A stretch of 64,000 nt of DNA from Diaphorobacter limosus (GTDB taxonomy: Bacteria > Pseudomonadota > Gammaproteobacteria > Burkholderiales > Burkholderiaceae_C), in the NCBI RefSeq assembly GCF_033100095.1, contig NZ_CP136921.1, positions 342,501 through 406,500 on the forward strand, in the 5' to 3' direction. Positions 8,890 to 21,276 of the stretch are shown here, piece after piece (position 1 is the stretch's first letter; each line of letters opens with the position of its first letter). Under the pieces are notes generated by a model. It searched no databases, was not told where the DNA came from, and worked only from the letters and a program-made list of their open reading frames with translations. The position numbers and the translations under genes are program-made.

Positions 8890-8916
8890 AGAAAACCGCC
8901 CGAGGGCGGTTTTCTC
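8890..8916. terminator. Bidirectional terminator between murB and the SPW gene
   Basis: AAAACCGCCC and GGGCGGTTTT form a 10-bp stem with a 2-nt centre (effectively a 4-nt loop) and A/T runs on both sides, serving the convergent genes on either side. Confidence 0.8.
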
Positions 8917-8929
8917 GTGACGCATGGCG

Positions 8930-9295
8930 TCAATGGGCTGGGCCGTGGTGCATCCAGGCGCTGTACTCCTTGTCGGTCAGCAACACCCACAGGGCCAGGG
9001 CCAGCACGACGATGCCCGAGGCGACGGCCACGCGCATGACATCCATCTGGGCGCTGAAGCCCAGCAGCCAGGGCGAGGCAATCATCCACAGTCCCAGCAC
9101 GGCCTGGCTCCATTCCTCCCAGGCGCGCGGCACGAACATGGCGCCCAGCGATGCAGCGATCAGGGCCAAGCCGACGACCACGCTGCTGGCTGTGGGTGCC
9201 ATCTGGGCCTCAAAGCCCATGGCCCAGGGCGATAGCACCAACCAGGCGCCGACCAGCGCATTGAGCGGATCCTGCCAATGTTTCATGTTCCTCAT
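8930..9295 (-). CDS. SPW-repeat membrane protein
   Basis: 121 residues with four hydrophobic segments in two repeated halves. Each half carries the SPW motif (LSPWAMGFEAQ near residue 25, ASPWLLGFSAQ near 78). Function of the SPW family is not established. I place the start at ATG 9295, which has AGGAGGT 8 bp upstream, rather than TTG 9316. The protein ends in a His-rich tail (MHHGPAH). It is convergent with murB. Confidence 0.85.
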   Translation of the reverse strand: MRNMKHWQDPLNALVGAWLVLSPWAMGFEAQMAPTASSVVVGLALIAASLGAMFVPRAWEEWSQAVLGLWMIASPWLLGFSAQMDVMRVAVASGIVVLALALWVLLTDKEYSAWMHHGPAH

Positions 9296-9364
9296 GGCTG
9301 CAACCTCCTGCCGCAATACCCATTCGATTGTGGCAATTTGTTAGAGCGCGGGCGGGGGCCAAGG

Positions 9365-9395
9365 TTCCACTGCTGCGCGCCGCGCCGCCTATAAT
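9365..9395 (+). promoter_or_regulatory. Probable sigma70 promoter of yhhQ-queC
   Basis: A perfect TATAAT lies at 9390-9395, with a weak -35 candidate TTCCAC 19 bp upstream. The predicted start near 9402 would begin the transcript about 15 nt before the riboswitch-like element. Confidence 0.55.
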
Positions 9396-9416
9396 CGCGC
9401 CCCTCGATTTCGTCAA

Positions 9417-9450
9417 CATGGGTTCCCTCGCCCCCATCCACAAAAAAGGA
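9417..9450 (+). promoter_or_regulatory. preQ1-I-type riboswitch candidate
   Basis: Stem P1 is ATGGG 9418-9422 with CCCAT 9433-9437. The loop starts TTCC, and an A-rich tail ACAAAAAAGGA (9440-9450) follows. The tail GGA can pair with the loop TCC to form the H-type pseudoknot of preQ1-I aptamers. The same GGA is the ribosome-binding site of yhhQ, 5 bp before its ATG, so ligand binding would block translation. The regulated gene is a queuosine-precursor transporter, as expected for this riboswitch class. Confidence 0.7.
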
Positions 9451-9455
9451 CTGCC

Positions 9456-10127
9456 ATGACCTCGCTGCAGGCACCGCCGTCGCGCGCGCCGCTCTATCTC
9501 TCCCTCCTGGTGGCATTCCATATCGCCATCGTCATCGCCAGCAACTACCTGGTGCAGCTGCCGATCAACCTGCTGGGCTTTCACAGCACCTGGGGGGCGT
9601 TCAGCTTTCCCTTCATCTTTCTGGCCACCGACCTCACGGTGCGGCTCATCGGCAAGGTCAGCGCGCGCCGCGTGATCACGCGCGCCATGCTGCCGGCGCT
9701 GGTGGCCTCGTACATCGTCGGGGTGCTGTTCCATGAGGGCGGTTTCAATGGCTGGGGCGCCCTGGCTGACTTCAACAGCTTTGTCTTTCGCATTGCCTTT
9801 GCCAGCTTTGCCGCGTATGTGCTCGGGCAGTTGCTGGACATCCAGGTGTTCGACCGCATCCGGCAACAAAGCCGCGTCTGGTGGCTGGCGCCGGCCGCGG
9901 CCTCGGTGGTGGGCCAGGCACTGGATACGGCGGCCTTTTTTGTGATCGCCTTCTGGCACAGCTCCAACGCCTTCATGGCGGCCAACTGGGTGGAGATTGC
10001 CTGGGTGGACTATGTCATCAAGCTCGCGGTGAGTCTGCTGTTGTTCGTGCCCGCCTATGGCGTGCTGCTGGCCGCCGTGGTGCGCTGGCTGCGCCAGGAT
10101 CCGCTGCCGCTGGCCGCCGCGCGATGA
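9456..10127 (+). CDS. yhhQ: Queuosine precursor transporter YhhQ
   Basis: 223-residue inner-membrane protein of the VUT family with about six hydrophobic segments. Characteristic stretches are [27 protein letters not shown] and [15 protein letters not shown], as in E. coli YhhQ, which imports preQ0/preQ1. Translation starts at ATG 9456 after AGGA. The stop overlaps the queC start (ATGA), so the pair is translationally coupled. The preQ1-type aptamer upstream fits feedback control of uptake. Confidence 0.9.
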   Translation: MTSLQAPPSRAPLYLSLLVAFHIAIVIASNYLVQLPINLLGFHSTWGAFSFPFIFLATDLTVRLIGKVSARRVITRAMLPALVASYIVGVLFHEGGFNGWGALADFNSFVFRIAFASFAAYVLGQLLDIQVFDRIRQQSRVWWLAPAAASVVGQALDTAAFFVIAFWHSSNAFMAANWVEIAWVDYVIKLAVSLLLFVPAYGVLLAAVVRWLRQDPLPLAAAR

Positions 10128-10831
10128 GCGCCGTGCAGCCGCGCCGCGCACTGGTGCTGCTGTCGGGCGGGCAGGATTCCGCCACCTGCCTGGCCTGGGC
10201 GCTGACGCGCTATGCCGAGGTGGAGACCCTGGGCTTTGACTACGGCCAGCGCCACCGTGTCGAGCTCGACTGCCGCGAGCGGCTGCGCACCGGCCTGCAG
10301 GCCATGACCTGGCCGGGCCGGCTGGGGCCGGATCATCTGCTCACCGTGGATGTGCTGGCGCAACTGGGCGGCAGCGCCATGACCGACGAGGTGACGATTG
10401 CCATGCAGGCAGACGGCCTGCCCAACACCTTTGTGCCAGGGCGCAACCTGCTGTTCTTCACCCTGGCGGCGGCGCTGGCCTACCGGCGCGGGCTGGATGT
10501 GCTGGTGGGCGGCATGTCCGAGACCGACTATTCCGGCTACCCCGACTGTCGCGACAACACGCTGAAGGCGCTGCAGGTGGCGCTGAGTCTGGGCGTGGAC
10601 AGGCGTTTGACGCTGGAGACGCCGTTGATGTGGCTCGATAAGGCCGCCACCTGGCAGATGGCGCAGGATCTGGGCGGCGCGGCGCTGGTGGAGCTGATTC
10701 GGCGCGACTCGCACAGCTGCTACCTGGGCGAGCGCGGCCGGCTGCATGCCTGGGGCCATGGCTGCGGCCACTGCCCGGCCTGCGTGCTGCGCGCCCAGGG
10801 CTGGGCACAGTGGGCGGCGCGTCAGGCATGA
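10124..10831 (+). CDS. queC: 7-cyano-7-deazaguanine synthase QueC
   Basis: 235-residue ATP-dependent enzyme converting 7-carboxy-7-deazaguanine to preQ0 in queuosine biosynthesis. It has the PP-loop [12 protein letters not shown] near residue 14, the motif [10 protein letters not shown], and a C-terminal zinc site with cysteines in CYLGER and CGHCPAC. ATG 10124 overlaps the yhhQ stop. Uptake and synthesis of the precursor are thus in one operon under the same candidate riboswitch. Other que genes are not in the window. Confidence 0.95.
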   Translation: MSAVQPRRALVLLSGGQDSATCLAWALTRYAEVETLGFDYGQRHRVELDCRERLRTGLQAMTWPGRLGPDHLLTVDVLAQLGGSAMTDEVTIAMQADGLPNTFVPGRNLLFFTLAAALAYRRGLDVLVGGMSETDYSGYPDCRDNTLKALQVALSLGVDRRLTLETPLMWLDKAATWQMAQDLGGAALVELIRRDSHSCYLGERGRLHAWGHGCGHCPACVLRAQGWAQWAARQA

Positions 10832-10871
10832 AAAAACCGCCCGGCTTGGGCCAGCGGGGCGGTTCTTTTTT
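10829..10871 (+). terminator. Terminator after queC
   Basis: AACCGCCC (from 10835) pairs with GGGCGGTT (to 10864), followed by CTTTTTTG. A-runs on the other side make it usable in both directions. Confidence 0.75.
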
Positions 10872-10912
10872 GATAGCTGCCAGCGTTTGATGGATAAGCG
10901 CTGCAGCCTTGT
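10868..10912. repeat. Short palindromic repeat, copy 3
   Basis: TGATAGCTGCCAGCGTTTGA then TGGATAAGCGCTGCAGCC, directly after the queC terminator and 8 bp from the argG stop. Confidence 0.8.
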
Positions 10913-10919
10913 TTAACCA

Positions 10920-12318
<1,399 letters not shown>

Positions 12319-12324
12319 AAATGC

Positions 12325-12642
12325 TCATGCGAAATGGCAGATGTAGTGATAGGCCTGATCGACCCGGATGTCGAAGCTGGAGTTGGCGGGGATGCTGAAC
12401 TTGTCGCCAGGGCCGGATGTCTGCCAGGCATCGCTGCCGGCCAGCTTGTATTCGCAGCCGCCGGCCACGCATTCCATGACCTCGGCCGCGCCGGTGTTGA
12501 AGGTGAGCGTGGACGGCAATACCACGCCCACCGACTTCTTCGTGCCATCGGCCAGCGTCAGGCTGTGGCTCACGCATTTGCCGTCAAAGTACACGTTGGC
12601 CTGGGTGCTGACCGTGGCGCCAGCAATCGATTCGGTGGTCAT
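12325..12642 (-). CDS. ppnP: Pyrimidine/purine nucleoside phosphorylase PpnP
   Basis: 105-residue single cupin domain (formerly DUF1255, YaiE). E. coli PpnP phosphorolyses a broad set of nucleosides. Matching segments are ANVYFDGKCVSHSL, KKSVGVVLPSTLTFNTGAAEVMECVAGGCEYKL and the final FDIRVDQAYHYICHFA. The start is ATG 12642 (MTTES), giving family length; the open frame continues upstream without support. It probably lies with argG on the same strand, separated by repeat copy 4. Confidence 0.9.
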   Translation of the reverse strand: MTTESIAGATVSTQANVYFDGKCVSHSLTLADGTKKSVGVVLPSTLTFNTGAAEVMECVAGGCEYKLAGSDAWQTSGPGDKFSIPANSSFDIRVDQAYHYICHFA

Positions 12643-12726
12643 GGGTGGTGACTGAAGAGCGGTGGACAAACCGGCAATTCTAGGCCGGCCGCGCGCGCCG
12701 CTGCCCCCTGGCGTGCGCTGCGCCAT

Positions 12727-12752
12727 GAAAAAAGGAGCCCTGGAGGGCTCCT
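12727..12752 (-). terminator. Terminator of the glycine-zipper gene
   Basis: Read on the minus strand: AGGAGCCC, loop TCCA, GGGCTCCT and a run of T, 17 bp after the stop of the gene at 12770-13426. Confidence 0.85.
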
Positions 12753-12769
12753 GTGGTGGCTGCGGATCT

Positions 12770-13426
12770 TCAGTAGTTGTAGCGCGGCTGGCGATAGGGG
12801 TAGTGGCCGTAATAGGGGTAGCGGTGCTCGTAGACCGTCGGTGGCGGCACCACATAGGCCGGCGGGCCCGGCGGGGTGCCGTAGACCGCGCCGGGGTGAC
12901 CGTAGCCGGGATCGCCGGCGTTCTGCGCTGCGTAGCCGGGCGGCGTGTAGCCGGACATGCCCGGCACGGCCGGCTGCACGGTAATCGGAATCCACTGCCC
13001 GGGATCGGACTGGGTCCGTGTGGTGTAGCTGCGGCCGGCGTATTCGTAGGTCACGTCGTAGCCGATCACGCGCTGGTCGTAGTAGGTCTCGGTGGTGCAG
13101 CGCTGCACGTTCTGGTAGCCGGGGCGGCCGCTCTCGATCTGGTTGCCCAGCAGCGCGCCGCCAATCACGCCCAGGGCCGTGGCTGCGGCGCGGCCGCCGC
13201 CGCTGCCAATGGCATTGCCCGCGGCGCCACCGGCAATGGCGCCCAGCACTGCGCCACCGCCGGTCGTCGGGCGCGCCCCGTTGTAAATGGTCTCGTTGCC
13301 GCACACCTGCTGCGGCACGGCCACCTGCTGGGTGATGGGGGTGGCCGACAGCACGCGGCCCAGATCCTGGGCCTGGCTGGCCATGGCCGCCATGGTGAGG
13401 GTGGCAAGGACGATGATCTTGTTCAT
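12770..13426 (-). CDS. Glycine-zipper 2TM domain protein
   Basis: 218 residues with a signal peptide (MNKIIVLATLTMAAMASQAQ). A glycine-zipper membrane segment (GGGAVLGAIAGGAAGNAIGS and ALGVIGGALLGNQIE, about residues 56-100) resembles the Rickettsia 17-kDa/SlyB type. A beta-rich part with TYEYAGRSYTTR follows, then a Pro/Tyr/Gly-rich C-terminal tail ending in repeated PY pairs. It is probably envelope-associated; function unknown. ATG 13426 has AGGAGC upstream; ATG 13504 is a less likely longer start. Confidence 0.82.
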   Translation of the reverse strand: MNKIIVLATLTMAAMASQAQDLGRVLSATPITQQVAVPQQVCGNETIYNGARPTTGGGAVLGAIAGGAAGNAIGSGGGRAAATALGVIGGALLGNQIESGRPGYQNVQRCTTETYYDQRVIGYDVTYEYAGRSYTTRTQSDPGQWIPITVQPAVPGMSGYTPPGYAAQNAGDPGYGHPGAVYGTPPGPPAYVVPPPTVYEHRYPYYGHYPYRQPRYNY

Positions 13427-13532
13427 GGACTGAAAGCTCCTTTCGGTCAGCCTGTAACGCACCAGGGTCGCAGGCAGTTTCACCCGGGTGTGCTTTTCTG
13501 CCATGGCGGCCAGGTAAATCTGGCGTAAAGAC

Positions 13533-13922
13533 CTATGTTTTGGAGCCGGCGGCCAGCAATTCGTTCCAGGTCTCGGGCTTGAAGCCCACGGTCACGCGGC
13601 CCGTGGCTGTGCCGTTCCACTCGACCACCGGGCGTTTGATGACCGAGGCATGTTCGCGCATTAGCGCGGCGGCACTGGCGGCGTCCTGCACGCTGGACTG
13701 CACTGCAGCGTCCAGCCTGCGCCAGCTCGTGCCCTGGCGATTGAGCAGCCTGTCCCAGCCCACGGCGGCCATCCAGGCGCTCAGACGTTCCGCGGGCACG
13801 CCCTGCTTCTTGAAGTCGTGGAACTGGTAGGCCAGGCTCTGCCCGGCGAGCCAGGCGCGCGCCTTCTTCACCGTGTCGCAATTGGGAATGCCGTAGAGGA
13901 TGATCGTGGTGGGGGTACTCAT
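13533..13922 (-). CDS. ArsC-like/Spx-family reductase (YffB type)
   Basis: 129-residue thioredoxin-fold protein. IPNCDTVKKARAWL has the N-terminal cysteine of the ArsC/Spx family, and SVIKRPVVEW matches the YffB signature. It lacks the extra catalytic cysteines of true arsenate reductases, and no ars genes are nearby, so arsenate reduction is unlikely. The physiological partner is unknown. It is divergent from folC across 48 bp. Confidence 0.85.
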   Translation of the reverse strand: MSTPTTIILYGIPNCDTVKKARAWLAGQSLAYQFHDFKKQGVPAERLSAWMAAVGWDRLLNRQGTSWRRLDAAVQSSVQDAASAAALMREHASVIKRPVVEWNGTATGRVTVGFKPETWNELLAAGSKT

Positions 13923-13970
13923 GGGCGCGCATCATCGCCCATGGCCGGCTCGGCGACAATCGCGGGCTCT

Positions 13971-15296
13971 ATGCAAACCTATCCCCAGACACTGCAAGGC
14001 TGGCTCGAGCATTGCGAGCGGCTGCATGCCAAGAATATCGACATGGGCCTGGCCCGCGTGGGCGAGGTGGCGCGCCGGCTGGCGTTGCGCTTTGACTGCC
14101 CGGTGATCACCGTCGCCGGCACCAACGGCAAGGGCTCCACCTGCGCCCTGCTGGAGGCCGTGGCCATGGAGGCCGGCTACCGCACCGGGGTGTATTCATC
14201 GCCGCATCTGGTGCATTTCGAGGAGCGCTGCCGCGTGCGCGGCGACAGCGTCGCTGCCGCAGCGCTGCTGCCGCATTTCGAGGCCGTGGAGCGCGCCCGG
14301 ACGGAAGCCGGGACCGAGGTGTCGCTGACCTACTTCGAGTTCACCACTCTGGCCATCCTGCGGTTCATGAGCCAGGCGGGCCTGGATGTGGCCATTCTCG
14401 AGGTCGGCCTGGGCGGGCGGCTGGACGCCACCAACATCATCGACGCCGACTGCGCCGTGATCACCAGCGTGGACATCGACCATGTGGAGTTTCTCGGGTC
14501 AGACCGTGAATCGATCGGGCGCGAGAAGGCCGGCATCATGCGTGCCGGCCGACCGGTGGTGGTCAGCGACCCGTTGCCGCCGCAAAGCGTGATCGATCAG
14601 GCGCAGCAGATCGGCGCCGACCTGTGGCGCTTCGGGCAGGACTTCAACTATTCGGGCGACAAGCAGCAATGGTCCTGGGCCGGGCGCGGGCGGCGTTATG
14701 CCGGCCTGGCCTATCCGGCGCTGCGCGGGGCCAATCAGCTCATCAACGCCTCGGGCGCGCTGGCGGCGCTGGAGGCGCTGCGCCAGCGCCTGCCGGTCAC
14801 GGCGCAGGCGGTGCGCCTGGGGCTGGCGCGGGTGGAGCTGCCCGGGCGCTTCCAGGTCGTGCCCGGCCAGCCGGCCCTGGTGCTGGATGTGGCGCACAAC
14901 CCGCATTCGGTGGCGGCGCTGACGGCGAACCTGGACGCCATGGGCTACTTTCCGACCACGCACGCCGTGTTTGGCGCCATGGCCGACAAGGATCTGGCGC
15001 CCATGCTGGAGAAGATCGCCCCCCTCATCGACCGCTGGTATTTCACCGACCTGCCCACGCCGCGCGCCGAGAGCGCGGCCGGCCTGCAGCAGAAGTGGAG
15101 TACATTGCCAGCGGCTTCGGCCACCGGCCGCAAGGCTGGAACCAGCCTGCACGCCAGTCCCGAAGAGGCGCTGCGTGCGGCCGTCGAGGCGGCCGACCCC
15201 ACTGATAGAATTGTGGTCTTTGGTTCGTTCTACACGGTGGGCGGCGTGCTCAAAAACGGAGTGCCCCGACTGCACGCCAAGCATCTGGACGCCTAA
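13971..15296 (+). CDS. folC: Folylpolyglutamate/dihydrofolate synthase
   Basis: 441-residue bifunctional enzyme that adds glutamate to dihydropteroate and to tetrahydrofolate. P-loop VAGTNGKGSTCALLE (near residue 47), the Mur-ligase motif LEVGLGGRLDATN, and DVAHNPHS are conserved. ATG 13971 matches the usual N-terminus (MQTYPQTLQGWLEHCERLH); ATG 13941 is an in-frame alternative. It heads the folC-dedD-cvpA-purF cluster, an order also known in E. coli. Confidence 0.95.
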   Translation: MQTYPQTLQGWLEHCERLHAKNIDMGLARVGEVARRLALRFDCPVITVAGTNGKGSTCALLEAVAMEAGYRTGVYSSPHLVHFEERCRVRGDSVAAAALLPHFEAVERARTEAGTEVSLTYFEFTTLAILRFMSQAGLDVAILEVGLGGRLDATNIIDADCAVITSVDIDHVEFLGSDRESIGREKAGIMRAGRPVVVSDPLPPQSVIDQAQQIGADLWRFGQDFNYSGDKQQWSWAGRGRRYAGLAYPALRGANQLINASGALAALEALRQRLPVTAQAVRLGLARVELPGRFQVVPGQPALVLDVAHNPHSVAALTANLDAMGYFPTTHAVFGAMADKDLAPMLEKIAPLIDRWYFTDLPTPRAESAAGLQQKWSTLPAASATGRKAGTSLHASPEEALRAAVEAADPTDRIVVFGSFYTVGGVLKNGVPRLHAKHLDA

Positions 15297-15310
15297 CCAG
15301 TCCACACTCC

Positions 15311-16138
15311 ATGGCATTTTTCAAGTTTCGTTGGCCCGGCGGTGCCGAGCCGCAGGCCGACAGCAACAAGGGCGCACGGCGCTCGCGCGCAGCCGCACAG
15401 GCCGAGAGCATCGACGACATGCGCCGCCGGGCGCGCCATCGCCTGATCGGCGCGGCCGTGCTGGTGCTGGCGGGCGTGGTCGGCTTTCCGCTGGTTTTCG
15501 ACACCCAGCCGCGCCCGGTGGCGGTGGACGTGGCCATCGACATTCCCGATCGCAACAAGGTCGCCCCGCTGGCGGTACCAGGCAAGGGCGCCAGCCAGGA
15601 CGAGCCCAGGGCCAAGCCAGAGCCGGCTGCGGCCGGGTTGGACGCTGGCGAGGAAGTGATCGGTACCAGCAGTCGCGCAGAACCCGCCGCGCAGGTCGAG
15701 GCCAAACCTGAAGCCAGGACTGAGCCCAAGCCCGCTCCCCGGCCGGAACCGAAAGCCGAGCCGAAACCCGAGCCCAAGGTGGAGCACAAGCCCGAACCCA
15801 AGCCCGACGCCAAGCCGGCACGCCCGGATGACGCGGCCCGCGCCCGGGCCCTGCTCGAAGGTCGGGGCCAGCAGCCGGCGCAGGCCGCCAGCGCGGCTGC
15901 GGCCGATCAGGGCCGTTTCATCGTCCAGGTGGGTGCCTTTGCCGATGCCGACAAGGTGCGCGAGGTGCGCGAGAAGCTGGAACGCTCGGGCCTCAAGACC
16001 TATACCCAGGTGGTGGACACCAAGGACGGCAAGCGCACGCGCGTGCGTCTGGGGCCGTTTGACAGCCGTGCCGAGGCCGACAAGGCCGTGGGGCGCGTCA
16101 AGAGCGCTGGCCTGTCGGCTTCCGTGCTGGCGTTGTAA
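15311..16138 (+). CDS. dedD: SPOR-domain protein, DedD-like
   Basis: 275 residues: cytoplasmic basic N-terminus, one transmembrane helix (LIGAAVLVLAGVVGFPLVF, about 47-65), a long Pro/Lys/Glu linker with repeated PEPK units (about 135-180), and a C-terminal SPOR domain (FIVQVGAFADADKVREVREK...). SPOR domains bind denuded septal peptidoglycan, so the protein likely acts at division sites. The position between folC and cvpA supports the DedD identity. Confidence 0.88.
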   Translation: MAFFKFRWPGGAEPQADSNKGARRSRAAAQAESIDDMRRRARHRLIGAAVLVLAGVVGFPLVFDTQPRPVAVDVAIDIPDRNKVAPLAVPGKGASQDEPRAKPEPAAAGLDAGEEVIGTSSRAEPAAQVEAKPEARTEPKPAPRPEPKAEPKPEPKVEHKPEPKPDAKPARPDDAARARALLEGRGQQPAQAASAAAADQGRFIVQVGAFADADKVREVREKLERSGLKTYTQVVDTKDGKRTRVRLGPFDSRAEADKAVGRVKSAGLSASVLAL

Positions 16139-16159
16139 CAAGCCACCGGCTCTGGATGG

Positions 16160-16654
16160 ATGGCGATGGCAGCGCTGGACTGGGTGTTTCTGACGGTGCT
16201 GGCCGCGTCGCTGTTGATTGGCGCGTGGCGCGGCCTGGTGTTCGAATTGTTGTCGCTGGCTGGCTGGGTCGTTGCATTCTTTGCTGCGCAGTGGTTTGCC
16301 GATGCCGCCGGGGCCTGGTTGCCCATGGGCGAGGCGGATGCCGCATGGCGCCATGTGGCCGGTTTTGTGGTGGTGTTTGTTGCCGCGGTGTTTGCCTGCG
16401 GCCTGCTGGCCTGGCTGCTCAAGAAGCTTGTCGATGCCGTCGGCCTGCGGCCGGCCGACCGGGCGCTGGGGGCACTGTTTGGCGTGCTTCGTGGCCTGCT
16501 GCTGCTGCTGGTCGTGGCGCTGGTCGCCGGCTGGCTGCAGGTGCAAGATGCGCCCTGGTGGCGGCAGTCGCAGCTGGCGCCCTGGCTGCAGGTGGCGCTC
16601 AAGGGCATGCGGCCCGTGCTGCCCGAGGAGCTGGGGCGGCATCTGCCGTCGTAG
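16160..16654 (+). CDS. cvpA: CvpA family membrane protein
   Basis: 164-residue inner-membrane protein with four hydrophobic helices. The start LDWVFLTVLAASLLIGAWRGLVFELLSL has the conserved WRG...E signature of CvpA (colicin V production protein). Its role in E. coli is linked to colicin V export and envelope robustness; the molecular function is unclear. It lies immediately upstream of purF, as in many proteobacteria. ATG 16160 chosen; ATG 16166 is equally possible. Confidence 0.9.
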   Translation: MAMAALDWVFLTVLAASLLIGAWRGLVFELLSLAGWVVAFFAAQWFADAAGAWLPMGEADAAWRHVAGFVVVFVAAVFACGLLAWLLKKLVDAVGLRPADRALGALFGVLRGLLLLLVVALVAGWLQVQDAPWWRQSQLAPWLQVALKGMRPVLPEELGRHLPS

Positions 16655-16730
16655 CGAGGGCGCTGCTGCCAGCGGGCAGTCAATGGTTGTCGGCGGGAAG
16701 TCTCCCGCCATTGAAAATGGAACGCGAACT

Positions 16731-18236
<1,506 letters not shown>

Positions 18237-18364
18237 CCTGCCGGCGCAGACGGAAAAAAGTGAGCGCCTTGCGCCTGTCAATGGGCGGTTTCATAAGAGA
18301 AGTTGATTCAAACCACCGTGCAACAAGCGCACGCAGCTCCTATTCTTGAATAAGGATTGTCACC

Positions 18365-19579
18365 GTGACCGAGAAATCCCTGCCCCCGGGCCTGCACCCC
18401 GACACCCTGGCCGTGCGTGAGGCCGTGGAGCGCAGCCAGTGGGGCGAGCACAGCGAAGCCCTGTACCTGAGCAGCAGCTTCGTGCAGAGCGACTGCGCCA
18501 GCTCCGCGCGCCGCTTTGCCAATGAGGAGGCGGGCTACACCTACAGCCGCACGGCCAATCCCACCGTCACCAGTTTCGAGCGCCGCCTGGCCGCCATGGA
18601 GGGCACCGAATGCGCCGTGGCCACCAGCACCGGCATGTCGGCCATCCTGCTGGTGGCGCTCACGGTCCTCAAGGCCGGCGACCATGTGGTCTGCTCGCAG
18701 TCCATGTTCGGCTCCACCATCAAGCTGCTGGGCACCGAGATGGCGCGCTTTGGCGTGGAGACCAGCTTTGTCTCGCAGACCGATGTGGCGGCCTGGCAGG
18801 CTGCGATCCGCCCGAACACGCGCTTGCTGTTCGCCGAAACGCCCACCAACCCGCTCACCGACCTGTGCGACATCGCCGCGCTGGCTGAAATTGCCCACGC
18901 CCACGGCGCGTTGCTGGCGGTGGACAACAGTTTTGCCTCGCCCGTGCTGCAGCAGCCGGCCAGGTTGGGCGCCGACATCGTCGTGCACTCGGGCACCAAG
19001 CTGCTCGACGGCCAGGGCCGCGTCATGGCCGGCGCCGTGTGCGGCACGGTGGCACTGGTGGACAAGGTCATGGGCACCTTTTTGCGCAGCGGCGGGCTGA
19101 ACCTGGCACCGTTCAATGCCTGGGTGGTCTTGAAGGGTCTGGAGACCCTGGCCCTGCGCGTCAAGGCCGAGAGCGCCGCCGCGCTGGAACTGGCCGCCTG
19201 GCTGGAGCAGCAGCCCAAGGTGGCGCGCGTCTACTACCCCGGCCTGAAGAGCCACCCGCAGCATGAGCTGGCCATGCGCCAGCAAAACGGCATGGGTGGC
19301 ACGGTGCTGGCATTCGACGTGGCGGGGCAGGGCGCCGAGCAGCTGCGCGCCAACGCCTTCCACGTGATCGACAGCACGCGCGTGTGCTCCATCACCGCCA
19401 ACCTGGGCGACGTGAAGACCACCATCACCCACCCGGCCAGCACCTCGCACGGGCGCCTGACGGAAGAACAGCGCCAGGCCGCTGGCATAGGCCAGGGGCT
19501 GGTGCGCATCTCCGTGGGCCTGGAACATCTCGACGACCTGAAGGCCGACCTCTTGCGCGGCCTGGACACTCTGGCATGA
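18365..19579 (+). CDS. metZ: O-succinylhomoserine sulfhydrylase
   Basis: 404-residue PLP enzyme of the Cys/Met metabolism family, making homocysteine from succinyl-homoserine and sulfide. Motifs: [21 protein letters not shown], the PLP lysine K212 in [12 protein letters not shown], and SLG-type end [16 protein letters not shown] 18365 is the start, with AAGGA 8 bp upstream. It follows purF by 128 bp, which fits the purF-metZ linkage seen in many beta- and gamma-proteobacteria. The stop overlaps the gltX start. A cystathionine-forming role cannot be excluded by sequence alone. Confidence 0.9.
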   Translation: MTEKSLPPGLHPDTLAVREAVERSQWGEHSEALYLSSSFVQSDCASSARRFANEEAGYTYSRTANPTVTSFERRLAAMEGTECAVATSTGMSAILLVALTVLKAGDHVVCSQSMFGSTIKLLGTEMARFGVETSFVSQTDVAAWQAAIRPNTRLLFAETPTNPLTDLCDIAALAEIAHAHGALLAVDNSFASPVLQQPARLGADIVVHSGTKLLDGQGRVMAGAVCGTVALVDKVMGTFLRSGGLNLAPFNAWVVLKGLETLALRVKAESAAALELAAWLEQQPKVARVYYPGLKSHPQHELAMRQQNGMGGTVLAFDVAGQGAEQLRANAFHVIDSTRVCSITANLGDVKTTITHPASTSHGRLTEEQRQAAGIGQGLVRISVGLEHLDDLKADLLRGLDTLA

Positions 19580-20997
19580 CACAAGCAAAAGTACGCACGC
19601 GTTTCGCCCCGTCGCCGACGGGCTTCATCCACCTGGGCAACATCCGCTCGGCGCTCTACCCCTGGGCCTTTGCGCGCGCCATGGGTGGCGACTTCATCCT
19701 GCGCATCGAGGACACCGACGTCGAGCGCTCCACCCAGGCCAGCGTCGATGTGATCCTGGAGGGCATGGCCTGGCTGCGGCTGGATCACGATGAAGGCCCG
19801 TACTACCAGATGCAGCGCATGGCGCGTTACAGGGAAGTGCTGGCCCAGCTGCAGGCCAGCGGCCATGTCTACCCCTGCTATATGAGCATGGCCGAGCTGG
19901 ACGCGCTGCGCGAGCGCCAGACCGCCGCCAAGGAAAAGCCGCGCTACGACGGTACCTGGCGCCCCGAGCCTGGCAAGCAGCTGCCGCCCGTGCCCGAGGG
20001 CGTACAGCCGGTGCTGCGCTTCAAGACACCCAAGGATGGCGTGGTGGCATGGGATGACAAGTGCAAGGGCCGCATCGAATTTCAAAATAGCGAGCTCGAC
20101 GACCTGGTCATCGCCCGCCCGGCACAGAACGGCGAAGCCGTGGGCACGCCCACCTACAACTTCTGCGTCTGTGTCGATGACATCGACATGCGCATCACCC
20201 ATGTGATCCGCGGCGACGACCATGTGAACAACACGCCGCGCCAGATCCACATCTTCGAGGCACTTGGAGCGCAGGTGCCGGTGTTTGCCCACTTGCCCAC
20301 CGTCTTGAACGAGCAGGGCGAGAAGATGAGCAAGCGCAATGGCGCCAAGGCTGTCACGCAGTACCGCGACGAGGGCTACCTGCCCGACGCCATGGTCAAC
20401 TACCTGGCGCGCCTGGGCTGGAGCCACGGCGACGACGAAATCTTCTCGCGCGCGCAGTTCCTGGAGTGGTTCAACCTCGACCACCTGGGCCGTAGCGCCG
20501 GCCAGTTCGACGAGGCCAAGCTGCGCTGGGTCAACGCCCAGCATATGAAGGCACTCGACGACTTTGAGCTCGCGCGCCTGGTGGCCCCCTTCGTCGAGAA
20601 CGAAGGCGTGGCCCCGGCGGCGCTGGACGAGCGTCTGCCGCGCATCTGCGCGCTGTTCAAGGATCGCTGCGAGACCCTGGTCGATCTGGCACGCTGGGTG
20701 CGTGTGTTCTATCTGGACCGCGTGGAGCGCAACGCCGAAGACTATGCCAGGCATGTCACGCCCGAGGCCGGTCCGCTGCTGGACGCCTTTGCCACAGCGA
20801 TGGCCACGGTGGAGTGGAACAAGGAGGCGATCGCCGCCGCCATCAAGCAACTGCTGAAGGAGCAGGGCGCGAAGATGCCGCAACTGGCCATGCCCGTGCG
20901 CGTGCTGACCGTGGGCCAGGCACACACGCCGTCGGTCGATGCGGTGCTGGAACTCCTGGGGCGCGAAAAAATCCTCACACGTTTGAAAAGTCGTTAA
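19576..20997 (+). CDS. gltX: Glutamyl-tRNA synthetase
   Basis: 473-residue class I synthetase charging tRNA-Glu. HIGH-type motif FIHLGN at residues 17-22 and KMSKR at 250-254. ATG 19576 overlaps the metZ TGA (ATGA). Directly downstream is a tRNA cluster that includes two tRNA-Glu genes. A separate glnS at 52738-54543 means tRNA-Gln is charged directly rather than through this enzyme. Confidence 0.96.
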   Translation: MTQAKVRTRFAPSPTGFIHLGNIRSALYPWAFARAMGGDFILRIEDTDVERSTQASVDVILEGMAWLRLDHDEGPYYQMQRMARYREVLAQLQASGHVYPCYMSMAELDALRERQTAAKEKPRYDGTWRPEPGKQLPPVPEGVQPVLRFKTPKDGVVAWDDKCKGRIEFQNSELDDLVIARPAQNGEAVGTPTYNFCVCVDDIDMRITHVIRGDDHVNNTPRQIHIFEALGAQVPVFAHLPTVLNEQGEKMSKRNGAKAVTQYRDEGYLPDAMVNYLARLGWSHGDDEIFSRAQFLEWFNLDHLGRSAGQFDEAKLRWVNAQHMKALDDFELARLVAPFVENEGVAPAALDERLPRICALFKDRCETLVDLARWVRVFYLDRVERNAEDYARHVTPEAGPLLDAFATAMATVEWNKEAIAAAIKQLLKEQGAKMPQLAMPVRVLTVGQAHTPSVDAVLELLGREKILTRLKSR

Positions 20998-21012
20998 AAA
21001 CCTGTCTATAAT
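20983..21012 (+). promoter_or_regulatory. Promoter of the tRNA cluster
   Basis: TTGAAA (20983-20988), 18 bp, TATAAT (21007-21012). The -35 lies inside the last codons of gltX. The predicted start near 21019 is 40 nt before the first tRNA. Confidence 0.75.
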
Positions 21013-21058
21013 TCAAGGCTCAGCAGATGACGGATACGAAAGTTTCTGAAATCTGAGT

Positions 21059-21134
<76 letters not shown>

Positions 21135-21151
21135 CACTGAATCTAGGTTTT

Positions 21152-21227
21152 GACCCTATCGTCTAGAGGCCTAGGACATCACCCTTTCACGGTGAGTACC
21201 GGGGTTCGAATCCCCGTAGGGTCGCCA
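21152..21227 (+). tRNA. tRNA-Glu (TTC), copy 1
   Basis: 76 nt with encoded CCA. Acceptor GACCCTA / TAGGGTC, anticodon loop CTTTCAC with TTC, T-loop TTCGAAT. Discriminator G. Confidence 0.96.
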
Positions 21228-21276
21228 AGTTTGGCTGCACTTGGACTCGCAAGAGTCGCAACGCAGCTACCGACGC

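Noticed and set aside
13533..13922. Arsenate reductase arsC
   Set aside because: Sequence fits the YffB/Spx branch and there are no other ars genes.
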